A model generated the notes under the pieces. It had not been told where the DNA came from, did no database searches, and saw only the letters and a list, made by a program, of their open reading frames with translations. Positions 27,867 to 35,671 of a stretch of 64,000 bases of DNA are shown here, in pieces; the stretch's first letter is position 1, and each line of letters opens with the position of its first letter. Source of the DNA: Rhodocyclaceae bacterium (lineage in GTDB: Bacteria > Pseudomonadota > Gammaproteobacteria > Burkholderiales > Rhodocyclaceae); assembly GCA_030681195.1 (NCBI GenBank), contig JAUXXJ010000045.1, forward strand, positions 124,001 to 188,000. Reading direction: 5' to 3'. The position numbers and the translations under genes are program-made.

Positions 27867-28715
27867 TCAGCCTAGCCGGCCGGCGCGATAGTCCGCGAAG
27901 GCCTGCTGGATTTCCTCCTGCGTGTTCATGACGAAGGGGCCGTGTTGGGCGATCGGTTCGCCGAGCGGACGACCGGCGACGAGGATCAGGCGTGCGTCCT
28001 CGGTGGCTTTGATCGTCACACCATCGCCCTCGTTGGCGAGAATCGCCATCCGGCCGGCCGGCACGGTTTCGCCGGCAATGATTACTGCACCGCGATAGAC
28101 ATAGACGAAGGCATTCAGGTCGGCCGCTAGCGGCTGGGCAAACTGGTCGCCCGCCGGCAGGTGCAGGTCGAGATAGAGCGGGGCGGTCGCCTCGCGTGTC
28201 ACCGCACCGGTGACACCATGACTCTCGCCGGCCAGCACAATTGCCGTCCCGCCAGCGCCGACTTTTACGCGCGGCAACTCGGCAGCGGCGAAGTCGCGAT
28301 ACCAGGGCGCCTGCATTTTGTCCTTGGCCGGCAGGTTGAGCCACAGCTGGAAGCCTTCCATCACGCCCTCCTCCTGCTGCGGAATCTCGGAATGGATCAC
28401 GCCACGCCCGGCGGTCATCCACTGCATGCCGCCGTTTTCCAGCAGGCCTTGGTTGCCCGCGCTGTCCTTGTGCAGCATGCGCCCGGCGAGCATGTAGGTG
28501 ATGGTCTCGAAGCCGCGATGCGGATGGTCGGGAAAGCCGGCGATGTAATCGTCGGGGTTGTCGCTGCCGAAGGCATCGAGCATCAGGAAGGGATCAAGCC
28601 GCTGCTGCAGATCACCGGTTAACACACGGGTGAGGCGCACGCCAGCGCCGTCGGAAGTTTCTTTGCCGATCACTTGCCGCTCGACGCGGCGGGATTGCTG
28701 TACGGTGGTTTTCAT
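27867..28715 (-). CDS. pirin family protein (bicupin)
   Basis: A 282-residue bicupin. The N-terminal cupin has the metal-binding set DHPHRGFETITYML and GGMQWMTAGRGVIHSE, and the C-terminal pirin domain begins around AGDQFAQPL. Pirins bind Fe(II) and some act as quercetin dioxygenases; the role here is open. The start at ATG 28715 has GAGGAG upstream. A perfect 24-bp repeat is translated as KVGAGGTA in the segment joining the two cupins. Confidence 0.93.
   Translation of the reverse strand: MKTTVQQSRRVERQVIGKETSDGAGVRLTRVLTGDLQQRLDPFLMLDAFGSDNPDDYIAGFPDHPHRGFETITYMLAGRMLHKDSAGNQGLLENGGMQWMTAGRGVIHSEIPQQEEGVMEGFQLWLNLPAKDKMQAPWYRDFAAAELPRVKVGAGGTAIVLAGESHGVTGAVTREATAPLYLDLHLPAGDQFAQPLAADLNAFVYVYRGAVIIAGETVPAGRMAILANEGDGVTIKATEDARLILVAGRPLGEPIAQHGPFVMNTQEEIQQAFADYRAGRLG
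28243..28266 (-). repeat. 24-bp dispersed repeat, copy 10 (inside pirin)
   Basis: A perfect 24/24 copy, sense to the pirin gene, translated as KVGAGGTA in the inter-cupin region. Confidence 0.95.
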
Positions 28716-28879
28716 GGCGATCTCCTCGAGGGGTGGTCGGCTCACTGTAATGCGGTATGTTGCACGATGTCAAAACAGGAAGGATTTCCCCGTCATGCCC
28801 TGGAAAAACTGGTCCGCCGAGCGTGTCGGCATTGCCTTGGCCGTGCTGCAGGTGACTTATCGAAAAGGCAGCGCCCCCA

Positions 28880-29686
28880 CTAGCGCTGCAGCAGTTTGCG
28901 CATGAACTCTTCGACCTTGAGCGGGCGAATCGGCTTGAGAAAATAGCCTTTGGCACCACCGGCCACTGCCGCTTCCACAATCGGGCGGCCGGCATTGCCG
29001 GTGATCATGACGACCCTGGACTGTGGACTGGCCGCACGGATTCGTGGCAATGCCTCCAGTCCTGTCATGACCGGCATATCGACGTCAAGACAGACCACGG
29101 CTGGGTGGGTCTTCTCGACCACCTCGATACCTTCCTTGCCGTTGGCGGCAAAACCGACGACCTTGATACCGATTTCCTCGAAAATGCCCTTCAGCAGCAG
29201 CCGAATCGACCCGCTGTCATCGATGATGACCGCAGAGCCGGGGGTGACGCCGGCCGGTGGCGTCGGGTCGGGTGCTGCCGGTTTACTCAGCGCTGAGGGC
29301 GTTACGGCGGCACGTGCGGCAATGGCGCGGGTTTGAGCGATTGCATTGAGTTCGTCGATGACCTGCGATTGCTCGAAGGGTTTTTGAATGAAGCCGGTGG
29401 CCCCCAGATCGGCGGCATGTCCTTTTAACTCGGGGTCATCCGAGCCGGTAATCATCACCACATCCACCTGGTTGGCGGCGGCATCCATGTGCACCAGCAA
29501 CTCAAGTCCATTCTCACCCGGCAACTCATAATCCAGACAGACGACGTCAGGAGAATTTTCCTTGATGAAGTCCAGTAGCCCGTGCCCATCGGCATATTCG
29601 GCAATGACCGTATGCCCTTCGCTCTCGCACAGGGCGCGCAACACCTTGCGCAAGGATTCATTGTCATCAACGATGATCATCTTCAT
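28880..29686 (-). CDS. response regulator with two receiver domains
   Basis: A 268-residue protein made of two CheY-like receivers and no output domain. The first (about 1-115) has IIVDDNESLRKVL, phosphoacceptor region VVCLDYELPGENG and IQKPFE. A proline-rich linker (about 135-155) leads to the second (about 158-268) with VIIDDSGSIRLLL, VVCLDVDMPVMTG and FLKPIRP. The start at ATG 29686 has GGAG six bases before it. No partner kinase is adjacent, so the input is unknown. Confidence 0.9.
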   Translation of the reverse strand: MKMIIVDDNESLRKVLRALCESEGHTVIAEYADGHGLLDFIKENSPDVVCLDYELPGENGLELLVHMDAAANQVDVVMITGSDDPELKGHAADLGATGFIQKPFEQSQVIDELNAIAQTRAIAARAAVTPSALSKPAAPDPTPPAGVTPGSAVIIDDSGSIRLLLKGIFEEIGIKVVGFAANGKEGIEVVEKTHPAVVCLDVDMPVMTGLEALPRIRAASPQSRVVMITGNAGRPIVEAAVAGGAKGYFLKPIRPLKVEEFMRKLLQR

Positions 29687-29687
29687 C

Positions 29688-30083
29688 TCATTCTCCGATC
29701 TCGCCATCCAGATAAAACCAGCGACCATCTTCACATACAAAGCGACTGGTTTCTGCCAGTCGGTGCGCGCGACCGCCGACTTTGTAGCGGGCGACGAATG
29801 CGACGGTGGCGTGCGTACCGTCCTGGGGCAGATGCTGCGCTACCGACAGCCCAAGCCATTGGGTCGGGGGCAGATCAAGCGTTGCAGGCCGTGTGGTCGG
29901 GTGCCAGGTGGCGAGCAGGTAGTCCGCACGCTGGTACATGTAAGCGGTGTAGCGCGAACGCATCAGATGCTCGGCCGTCGGAGCGGCGGTGCGACCATCA
30001 AGATATTGGCCGCAGCAGTCGGGGAGTGCGCTGCCGCTGCCGCAGGGGCAGCGGTCGTCGGGGGCGGCTTTGTGCTTCTTCAT
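29688..30083 (-). CDS. ychJ: YchJ-family SEC-C motif protein
   Basis: A 131-residue UPF0225 protein. The N-terminal zinc-binding SEC-C motif is CPCGSGSALPDCCG, followed by LMRSRYTAYMYQRADYLLATWHP and the conserved FVARYKVGGRAHRLAETSRF block. The function is not established. It overlaps the DUF3301 gene by four bases (ATGA) and is followed two bases later by the two-receiver regulator. Confidence 0.92.
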   Translation of the reverse strand: MKKHKAAPDDRCPCGSGSALPDCCGQYLDGRTAAPTAEHLMRSRYTAYMYQRADYLLATWHPTTRPATLDLPPTQWLGLSVAQHLPQDGTHATVAFVARYKVGGRAHRLAETSRFVCEDGRWFYLDGEIGE

Positions 30084-30397
30084 GATGCCGTCAGGCGCAG
30101 GCCGACGTTCACGAACAGCACTTCCTGACCGAGCATGACGATGCTGCCGGGCCGGCGGTCGTTGCCGGTGTCGCTGTATTCGAAGGCATAAGCGCGCCGC
30201 AGCACCAGTCGGCCGTCGTCGTCACGCGCCGGCTTGAGGCTGACGATGGCGACCGTTTCGTCGAGAAACTGCAGCCCATCGGCGGCGCAGGCGTGGCGCG
30301 CTTCGGCAACGGCGATATCGCGTACCTTGATGCTGTCGAACCACAGCCAGGCGAGGGCAACGAGGAGGGTGAGGCTGAAGACTTCAAACAGGGGCAT
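30080..30397 (-). CDS. DUF3301 membrane-anchored protein
   Basis: A 105-residue protein with one N-terminal membrane segment (FEVFSLTLLVALAWLWFDSI) followed by a small DUF3301 domain. The domain contains RHACAADGLQFLDETVAIVSLKPARDD and ends in a beta hairpin (GSIVMLGQEV). The function is unknown. It is coupled to ychJ by a four-base overlap. Confidence 0.87.
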   Translation of the reverse strand: MPLFEVFSLTLLVALAWLWFDSIKVRDIAVAEARHACAADGLQFLDETVAIVSLKPARDDDGRLVLRRAYAFEYSDTGNDRRPGSIVMLGQEVLFVNVGLRLTAS

Positions 30398-30444
30398 GGC
30401 GAGAAAATCAAGGGGAACGGACGGAATTTACAGCGGTTCGCTAT

Positions 30445-32067
30445 ATGATGGGTCCCCTTATGGGAAACCACGCCTCCATCCTCGACACGCTCATGGCCAG
30501 CGTGGCATCGCCGGTCTGCGTCACAGACGCAACCGGCCACGTCACGCGTTGCAATGCAGCATTTGCTGCATTGGTAGCAGCCGAAGCGCACTGTGCAGAT
30601 CATGTTCGCCAAGTACTGGAGAATGGCGTGCCGCAAGCGGGCACCATCCACTTGCCAGACCAGCCCACCCCTTGGGCGCTGAGTGCCACACCGGTTGTCG
30701 AAGCGGACCAGATCGTCGGTGCGATCGTCATCCTGTGGCCTCCCGCCGCTGCCCATGCCGCGCCTACCGATGGGCTCGATAATCTGACCGGACTGCCTGG
30801 CCGCCATCTGTTCTTCGACCGCGTTGATCAGTTGCTGCACCACGCCGGGCGTGCGCAGAAGTCCGTTGCCGTCATCCTCGTCGGTATCGAGCGGCTGGGC
30901 CAGATCGCGGATGTGCTGGGCAGCGAGGCCATCAACCGCATCCTGCGGGATATCGCCGAACGGTTGCGCCAGTGCGTGCGCGTCAGCGACACCGTGGCAC
31001 GTCTCGACAACGAGCGCTTCGCCTTTGTCATGCAGATCAGTGCGATCAACGACAGTGTGCTCCTCACCGAAAAAATCCTGCACGCCTTCGAGCAACCATT
31101 CACCTTCGGGCAGCATGAAGATGTTGTGATTAGTTGCGCCCTCGGCGTCAGTATTTATCCGGCCGACGGGGCAAATGGGGAGGCGTTGGTGAAGAGTGCT
31201 TCATCCGCCCTGCATCATGCGGCACAGAGTGGCGCCAACCAGTGCCAGTTCTTCTCCAACGAGATGAACGACCGCGCACGCCATCGCCTGACGGTCGAAA
31301 GCGGCATTCGCCGCGGCCTCAGCAATCGCGAGTTTCTCGTCTATTACCAGCCGAAGATCGACGTCAATAACCGCCGGGTGGCTGGCATGGAAGCCCTGAT
31401 CCGTTGGCGCGATCCGGCGCGCGGGCTGGTTTCCCCGGCGGAGTTCATTCCCGTTGCCGAAGAAAGCGGCCTGATCGAGCAAATCGGCCAGTGGGTGCTG
31501 GAGGAAACCTGCGCGCAGAACCAGCGCTGGCAAGCCGAAGGCTTGCCGCCGGTGAAGGCCTCGGTGAATGTCTCGGCGCGCCAGTTTCGCAACCGCAATT
31601 TTGTGGCCCAGGTGGAGGAGGTGCTGGCCCGTACCGGATTGGATCCGCGCTGGCTGGAACTCGAAATCACCGAGAGCATGCTGATGGGCGACATGGAGGC
31701 GATCATCAAGCGCATGGAAGATATCCGGCGGGTCGGGGTGTCACTGTCGATCGACGATTTCGGTACCGGCTATTCGAGCCTCTCCTACCTCTCACGTTTT
31801 CCGATCACCACACTGAAGATTGATCGTGCCTTCATCGCCGATGTGCAGACCAATCCGCACACGGCTGAAATTGCCCGCGCCATCATCGGCCTGTCACGCG
31901 GGCTCGATCTCGAGGTGGTGGCCGAGGGAGCGGAGGTGATCGAGCAGATTGATTTCCTGCGCGCGCATGGCTGCGAGCTAGTGCAGGGCTTCTACTACAG
32001 TCGACCGCTGCCGGCGGAAGAGTTTGCCCTGATGCTGCGCAACGGGCCCGGCACGCACCACGCGTGA
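30445..32067 (+). CDS. c-di-GMP phosphodiesterase with PAS and degenerate GGDEF
   Basis: A 540-residue cytosolic protein with a PAS-like domain (about 12-105, CVTDATGHVTRCNAAFAAL), a GGDEF-fold domain (about 112-275) and an EAL domain (about 285-530). The cyclase signature is lost, since the GGDEF positions read DNERF, although the RVSD inhibitory site persists. The EAL domain is complete: MEALIRW, NVSARQF, EITES, DDFGTGYSS, LKIDRAF, AEGAE and QGFYYSRP. It should therefore act as a phosphodiesterase with a GGDEF domain that at most senses nucleotides. The TlpA-like gene overlaps its stop (GTGA). Confidence 0.93.
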   Translation: MMGPLMGNHASILDTLMASVASPVCVTDATGHVTRCNAAFAALVAAEAHCADHVRQVLENGVPQAGTIHLPDQPTPWALSATPVVEADQIVGAIVILWPPAAAHAAPTDGLDNLTGLPGRHLFFDRVDQLLHHAGRAQKSVAVILVGIERLGQIADVLGSEAINRILRDIAERLRQCVRVSDTVARLDNERFAFVMQISAINDSVLLTEKILHAFEQPFTFGQHEDVVISCALGVSIYPADGANGEALVKSASSALHHAAQSGANQCQFFSNEMNDRARHRLTVESGIRRGLSNREFLVYYQPKIDVNNRRVAGMEALIRWRDPARGLVSPAEFIPVAEESGLIEQIGQWVLEETCAQNQRWQAEGLPPVKASVNVSARQFRNRNFVAQVEEVLARTGLDPRWLELEITESMLMGDMEAIIKRMEDIRRVGVSLSIDDFGTGYSSLSYLSRFPITTLKIDRAFIADVQTNPHTAEIARAIIGLSRGLDLEVVAEGAEVIEQIDFLRAHGCELVQGFYYSRPLPAEEFALMLRNGPGTHHA

Positions 32068-32600
32068 TTTTTCGTCGTCTGAGCAATTGGAAAGCATGGC
32101 CTTGGCGCAAATGGGCGCTTGAGGCCCTGATCCTCGTCGCCATCATCGGCGCAGTGACCGTCTGGCAGAACCGTGGCTTGCCCGAGGGCATGGCGCCACC
32201 GCTGGCGGGGGTGCGCACCGATGGTTCCACCGTAAATGTCGGTGCTGGCGGGACGGCACCATCGGCGCAACTTGTCGTGTTCTGGGCCACTTGGTGTCCG
32301 GTGTGCCGCGCCGAGGAGGGCAATATTTCCTCTGTGGCCGAGGATTGGCCGGTCATTTCGGTGGCGATGCAGTCCGGTGAGATGGCCGAGGTGGCGAAAT
32401 ACCTCAAGGAACGCGACATCACCCTGCCGGCGCTGGTCGATGCCGATGGCGAGATGGCGGCCGACTGGCGGGTGCGCGGTGTGCCGGCGCACTTCATCCT
32501 CGACCCGGCGGGCAACATCCGCTTTCGTGTAGTCGGCTACGCCACGACGCTGGGGCTGCGGGTGCGCCTGTGGTGGGCTCAGCAGTTCCCTCTAGCTTGA
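32064..32600 (+). CDS. TlpA-like membrane-anchored thiol-disulfide oxidoreductase
   Basis: A 178-residue protein with a single N-terminal membrane anchor (ALEALILVAIIGAVTVW) and a periplasmic thioredoxin fold. It contains VFWATWCPVCRAEE with active-site CPVC and the cis-proline region VRGVPAHFILDPAG. It starts with GTG overlapping the preceding stop. The relatives of this fold have a short beta segment before the first long strand; here that position is occupied by NVGAGGTA from a 24-bp repeat copy. Confidence 0.88.
   Translation: MIFRRLSNWKAWPWRKWALEALILVAIIGAVTVWQNRGLPEGMAPPLAGVRTDGSTVNVGAGGTAPSAQLVVFWATWCPVCRAEEGNISSVAEDWPVISVAMQSGEMAEVAKYLKERDITLPALVDADGEMAADWRVRGVPAHFILDPAGNIRFRVVGYATTLGLRVRLWWAQQFPLA
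32234..32257 (+). repeat. 24-bp dispersed repeat, copy 11 (inside TlpA-like gene)
   Basis: 22/24 matches, translated as NVGAGGTA just before the thioredoxin core strand. Confidence 0.85.
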
Positions 32601-32648
32601 GCTTATCCATTCGATAAGAAATAGTGTCTGTTGCTGATGCTGCAATGC

Positions 32649-32676
32649 GGCTAAATTAGTGTTTTTGAATTTAGCC
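32649..32676 (+). promoter_or_regulatory. perfect inverted repeat in the fbp leader
   Basis: GGCTAAATT and AATTTAGCC form a 9-bp perfect stem with a 10-base loop. The stem ends right before the GAGGAG ribosome-binding site and 12 bases from the ATG. It could be an operator or an RNA hairpin that affects translation. Confidence 0.6.
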
Positions 32677-32688
32677 GAGGAGATTGCC

Positions 32689-33705
32689 ATGCAAGACGGC
32701 CGCACCACCCTGACCCAGTTCATCATCGAAGAGCAGTCGCATGTTGCGGGCGCGTCCGGCGAATTCACCGGCCTGCTCAACGACATCGGCACCGCCTGCA
32801 AGGTGATCAGCAATGCCGTTTCCAAAGGTGCGCTGATCGGCGTGCTGGGCAGCGCCGGCGAAGAAAACATCCAGGGCGAGGTACAGAAGAAGCTCGACAT
32901 CATCTCCAACGACGTGATGATCAAGTCGAACGAATGGGCCGGCCACCTCGCGGGCATGGCCTCGGAAGAGATGGACGACATCTACCCGATTCCGGCCGGC
33001 AAAAAGCGCGGCAAATACCTGCTGGTCTTCGACCCGCTCGACGGCTCCTCAAACATCGACGTCAATATCACCGTTGGCACCATCTTCTCGATCCTGCGCA
33101 CTTCCAAGCCCGGTGAGGACGCCACGCTGGAAGATTTCCTGCAGCCGGGTACGCAGCAGGTCTGCTCCGGCTTTGCGCTGTATGGCCCGTCGACGCTGCT
33201 GATCATCACCACCGGCCATGGCGTGAATGGTTTCACACTCGACCGCGAAGTCGGCGAGTTCATCCTCACCCACCCGAACATGAAGATTCCGGCTGACACG
33301 CAGGAATTCGCCATCAACGCCTCGAACGAGCGTTTCTGGGAGTGGCCCGTCAAGCGCTATGTCGACGAGTGCATGGCCGGCAAGACCGGCCCGCGCGGCA
33401 AGGATTTCAACATGCGCTGGATCGCCTCGATGGTTGCCGAGGCCTATCGCATCCTGACGCGCGGCGGTGTGTTCATGTATCCGAAGGACACCAAGGATGC
33501 GACCAAGCCCGGTCGCTTGCGTCTGCTCTACGAAGCTAATCCGGTCGGTTTCATCATCGAGCAGGCGGGCGGCGTGTGCACTACCGGCTTGCAGCGCATG
33601 ATGGAAGTCCAGCCCACCTCATTGCACCAGCGCGTGCCGCTGATCTTCGGTTCGAAGAACGAGGTGGAGCGCATCGAGCAGTACCACCGCGAACTGACGA
33701 AGTAA
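32689..33705 (+). CDS. fbp: fructose-1,6-bisphosphatase class I
   Basis: Removes the 1-phosphate of fructose-1,6-bisphosphate in gluconeogenesis or the Calvin cycle. The 338-residue class I enzyme has the metal-binding [25 protein letters not shown] core, the preceding EEMDDI acidic residues, and the C-terminal [10 protein letters not shown] and [17 protein letters not shown]. The ATG at 32689 is preceded by GAGGAG; the frame opens slightly earlier without a ribosome site. The stop lies three bases from the convergent comM stop. Confidence 0.97.
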   Translation: MQDGRTTLTQFIIEEQSHVAGASGEFTGLLNDIGTACKVISNAVSKGALIGVLGSAGEENIQGEVQKKLDIISNDVMIKSNEWAGHLAGMASEEMDDIYPIPAGKKRGKYLLVFDPLDGSSNIDVNITVGTIFSILRTSKPGEDATLEDFLQPGTQQVCSGFALYGPSTLLIITTGHGVNGFTLDREVGEFILTHPNMKIPADTQEFAINASNERFWEWPVKRYVDECMAGKTGPRGKDFNMRWIASMVAEAYRILTRGGVFMYPKDTKDATKPGRLRLLYEANPVGFIIEQAGGVCTTGLQRMMEVQPTSLHQRVPLIFGSKNEVERIEQYHRELTK

Positions 33706-33708
33706 GCG

Positions 33709-35193
33709 TCAGGACAGGCCGCGGCGGTATTGCACTGCCTCGGCAATGTGCGGGCCACGGATGATGTCCTCGCCCACCAGATCGGCGATGGTGCGCGCCA
33801 CTTTCAGGATGCGGTGATAGCCGCGTGCGGAAAGATCAAGGCGCGCCATCGCCTGCTTCAGGAGAGCGGCGCCGGCGCAATCCGGCAGGCAGTACAAATC
33901 AATCTCGTCCGGCGTGAGCAAGGCATTGGCTTTCTGCTGACGAGCCAGTTGCCGTTCGCGAGCGGCGATCACGCGCTGCTGCACGATCGACGAACGTTCG
34001 CCGTCACTGCGCGTGGACAGTTCCGCCTCGGTGACGGCTGGCACCTCGACCAGCAAATCAATGCGGTCGAGCAGCGGCCCCGACAACTTGCTGCGATAGC
34101 GCGCCACCTGCTCCGGCGAGCAGCGGCAGCGGGTCTCACCGAGAAAGCCGCAGGGACACGGATTCATCGCCGCGATCAACTGGAAGCGGGCCGGAAAGTC
34201 CGCACGCCGCGCCGCACGGGCGACGCGGATGTGGCCGGTTTCCAATGGTTCGCGCAGGGCTTCGAGCACGCGCCGCTCGAATTCGGGCAGTTCATCGAGG
34301 AACAGCACGCCATGATGGGCGAGCGAAATCTCGCCGGGGCGCGGTACGCCACCCCCACCGACCAGCGCGGGCGCCGAGGCCGAATGATGCGGGGCTTGAA
34401 AGGGTCGCTGCCCCCAGCGGGCCACATCGAAATGGCCGGCGAGTGAATGGACGGCGGCGGATTCGAGCGCCTCGGTTTGCGTCATCGGCGGCAGGATGCC
34501 GGGCAGGCGCTGGGCCAGCATGGATTTGCCGGAACCGGGTGGCCCCGACATCAAGAGTGAATGTTGCCCGGCGGCGGCGATTTCGAGCGCACGTTTGATC
34601 GGCAACTGCCCTCTCACTTCCGCCAGATCCGGCACAAAAGTCGGCGCTGGCGAGACGGCAGGCACATGGGGGGCGAGCGGTACGGCACCAGTCAGGTGAG
34701 CGCACACTTCCAGCAAACTGTGCGCCGGCAGGATCGTGGCATTGCCCACCAGTGCGGCTTCATCCGCACTGGCAGCCGGCAGCACGAAACTGCGGCCGGC
34801 ACTGGATGCCGACAGGCACATCGCCAGCGTGCCGCGCACCGGGCGCAGTTCGCCCGAGAGCGAGAGTTCGCCCGCAAATTCGTGATCATCCAGATGTTTT
34901 GCCTCCAGCTGATGCGAGGCGATCAGGATGCCCAGCGCGATGGGCAGATCGAAACGGCCGGATTCCTTGGGTAGATCGGCGGGCGCTAGATTGATCGTGA
35001 TGCGCTTGGCCGGGAACTCAAAGCCACTGTTGAGTAACGCGGCGCGCACGCGGTCACGCGCTTCCTTGACTTCAGTCTCCGGTAAACCAACCAGCGTCAG
35101 CCCAGGCAGGCCATTGGCGAGATGGACTTCAACCGCCACTTCCGGGGCAGACAGACCGGCGAGGGCGCGGCTGCGTAAAACAGCAAGCGACAT
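33709..35193 (-). CDS. comM: ComM-type AAA+ helicase (YifB/Mg-chelatase-like)
   Basis: A 494-residue AAA+ protein. In naturally competent bacteria ComM is a hexameric helicase that promotes branch migration during integration of incoming DNA. The N-terminal Lon-protease-like part (GLPGLTLVGLPETEVKEARDRV) is followed by Walker A GPPGSGKSMLAQRLP, Walker B GVLFLDELPEF, the zinc-like CPCGFLG...CRCSPEQ cluster and the C-terminal SARGYHRILKVARTIADL. A 24-bp repeat copy lies in the linker before the AAA+ domain (AVSPAPTF). It is also common in bacteria not known to be competent. Confidence 0.95.
   Translation of the reverse strand: MSLAVLRSRALAGLSAPEVAVEVHLANGLPGLTLVGLPETEVKEARDRVRAALLNSGFEFPAKRITINLAPADLPKESGRFDLPIALGILIASHQLEAKHLDDHEFAGELSLSGELRPVRGTLAMCLSASSAGRSFVLPAASADEAALVGNATILPAHSLLEVCAHLTGAVPLAPHVPAVSPAPTFVPDLAEVRGQLPIKRALEIAAAGQHSLLMSGPPGSGKSMLAQRLPGILPPMTQTEALESAAVHSLAGHFDVARWGQRPFQAPHHSASAPALVGGGGVPRPGEISLAHHGVLFLDELPEFERRVLEALREPLETGHIRVARAARRADFPARFQLIAAMNPCPCGFLGETRCRCSPEQVARYRSKLSGPLLDRIDLLVEVPAVTEAELSTRSDGERSSIVQQRVIAARERQLARQQKANALLTPDEIDLYCLPDCAGAALLKQAMARLDLSARGYHRILKVARTIADLVGEDIIRGPHIAEAVQYRRGLS
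34636..34659 (+). repeat. 24-bp dispersed repeat, copy 12 (inside comM)
   Basis: 23/24 matches, antisense to comM, where it is translated as AVSPAPTF ahead of the AAA+ domain. Confidence 0.92.
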
Positions 35194-35199
35194 GCGGGG

Positions 35200-35433
35200 T
35201 TAGCGCTGACTTTCGAGTTCCGCCAGACGCTGTTCAAGCGCGGCGAGACGTTCCTGGGCGCGGGAGAGCAGGGCCTTCTGGATCTCGAAATCGTCGCGCG
35301 TGACGAGATCGAGTTTGCTGAACTGGGCCGCCAGCACGGCGCGCAGGTTTTTTTCAAAATCGGCAACCGGCGTATTGGCCAGCAGAGCGCTGATCTTGGC
35401 GCTCAAGTCTTCCATGAGTTTGGGGTCAAGCAT
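35200..35433 (-). CDS. ubiK: ubiquinone biosynthesis accessory factor UbiK
   Basis: A 77-residue BMFP-family coiled-coil protein. The N-terminal amphipathic helix MLDPKLMEDLSAKISALL is followed by DFEKNLRAVLAAQFSKLDLVTRDDFEIQ and a leucine-zipper C-terminus (LAALEQRLAELE). UbiK helps assemble aerobic ubiquinone synthesis with UbiJ. The start at ATG 35433 is chosen from family similarity. It is upstream of comM on the same strand with a six-base gap, a common pairing. Confidence 0.93.
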   Translation of the reverse strand: MLDPKLMEDLSAKISALLANTPVADFEKNLRAVLAAQFSKLDLVTRDDFEIQKALLSRAQERLAALEQRLAELESQR

Positions 35434-35481
35434 GGCAGTCGTTCTGGAAAGGAGATGCGATGAGTGTAGCACCCCAATGCA

Positions 35482-35498
35482 TGCACCTTAACAGTGCA
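35482..35498 (+). promoter_or_regulatory. NtrC-type enhancer site
   Basis: TGCAC-N7-GTGCA, the exact palindromic half-sites of NtrC sites, about 134-150 bp upstream of the predicted start point of the sigma-54 promoter. A further half-site AGTGCA is at 35525-35530. Confidence 0.72.
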
Positions 35499-35604
35499 TT
35501 TTACTTCCCCGCCGGAATCAAAGCAGTGCATGACCGACAAGTCAGAAAGTCCAATGTTTCCGGAAATTACATCCAACGTGATGATTTATATGAACTATGA
35601 TTGT

Positions 35605-35621
35605 CTGGCACAGTAAGTGCA
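35605..35621 (+). promoter_or_regulatory. sigma-54 promoter of the porin-glnK-amtB operon
   Basis: CTGGCACAGTAAGTGCA, with GG and GC separated by exactly 10 bases as required for -24/-12 recognition. It lies 51 bp before the porin ATG. Together with the upstream NtrC palindrome this predicts induction under nitrogen limitation. Confidence 0.85.
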
Positions 35622-35671
35622 GAGTGTAGTCGCGGAGTTTTCCTTTATTAGCAACCACTTTGGAGATTTAC

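Noticed and set aside
28795..28905. 36-codon plus-strand ORF starting MPWKNWSAERVG between pirin and the double-receiver regulator
   Set aside because: No convincing ribosome site, overlaps the 3' end of the opposite gene and matches nothing I know.
29770..29795. Repeat-like CGCCGACTTTG in ychJ
   Set aside because: Encodes the family-conserved RYKVGGRAHRL block and matches only half of the repeat.
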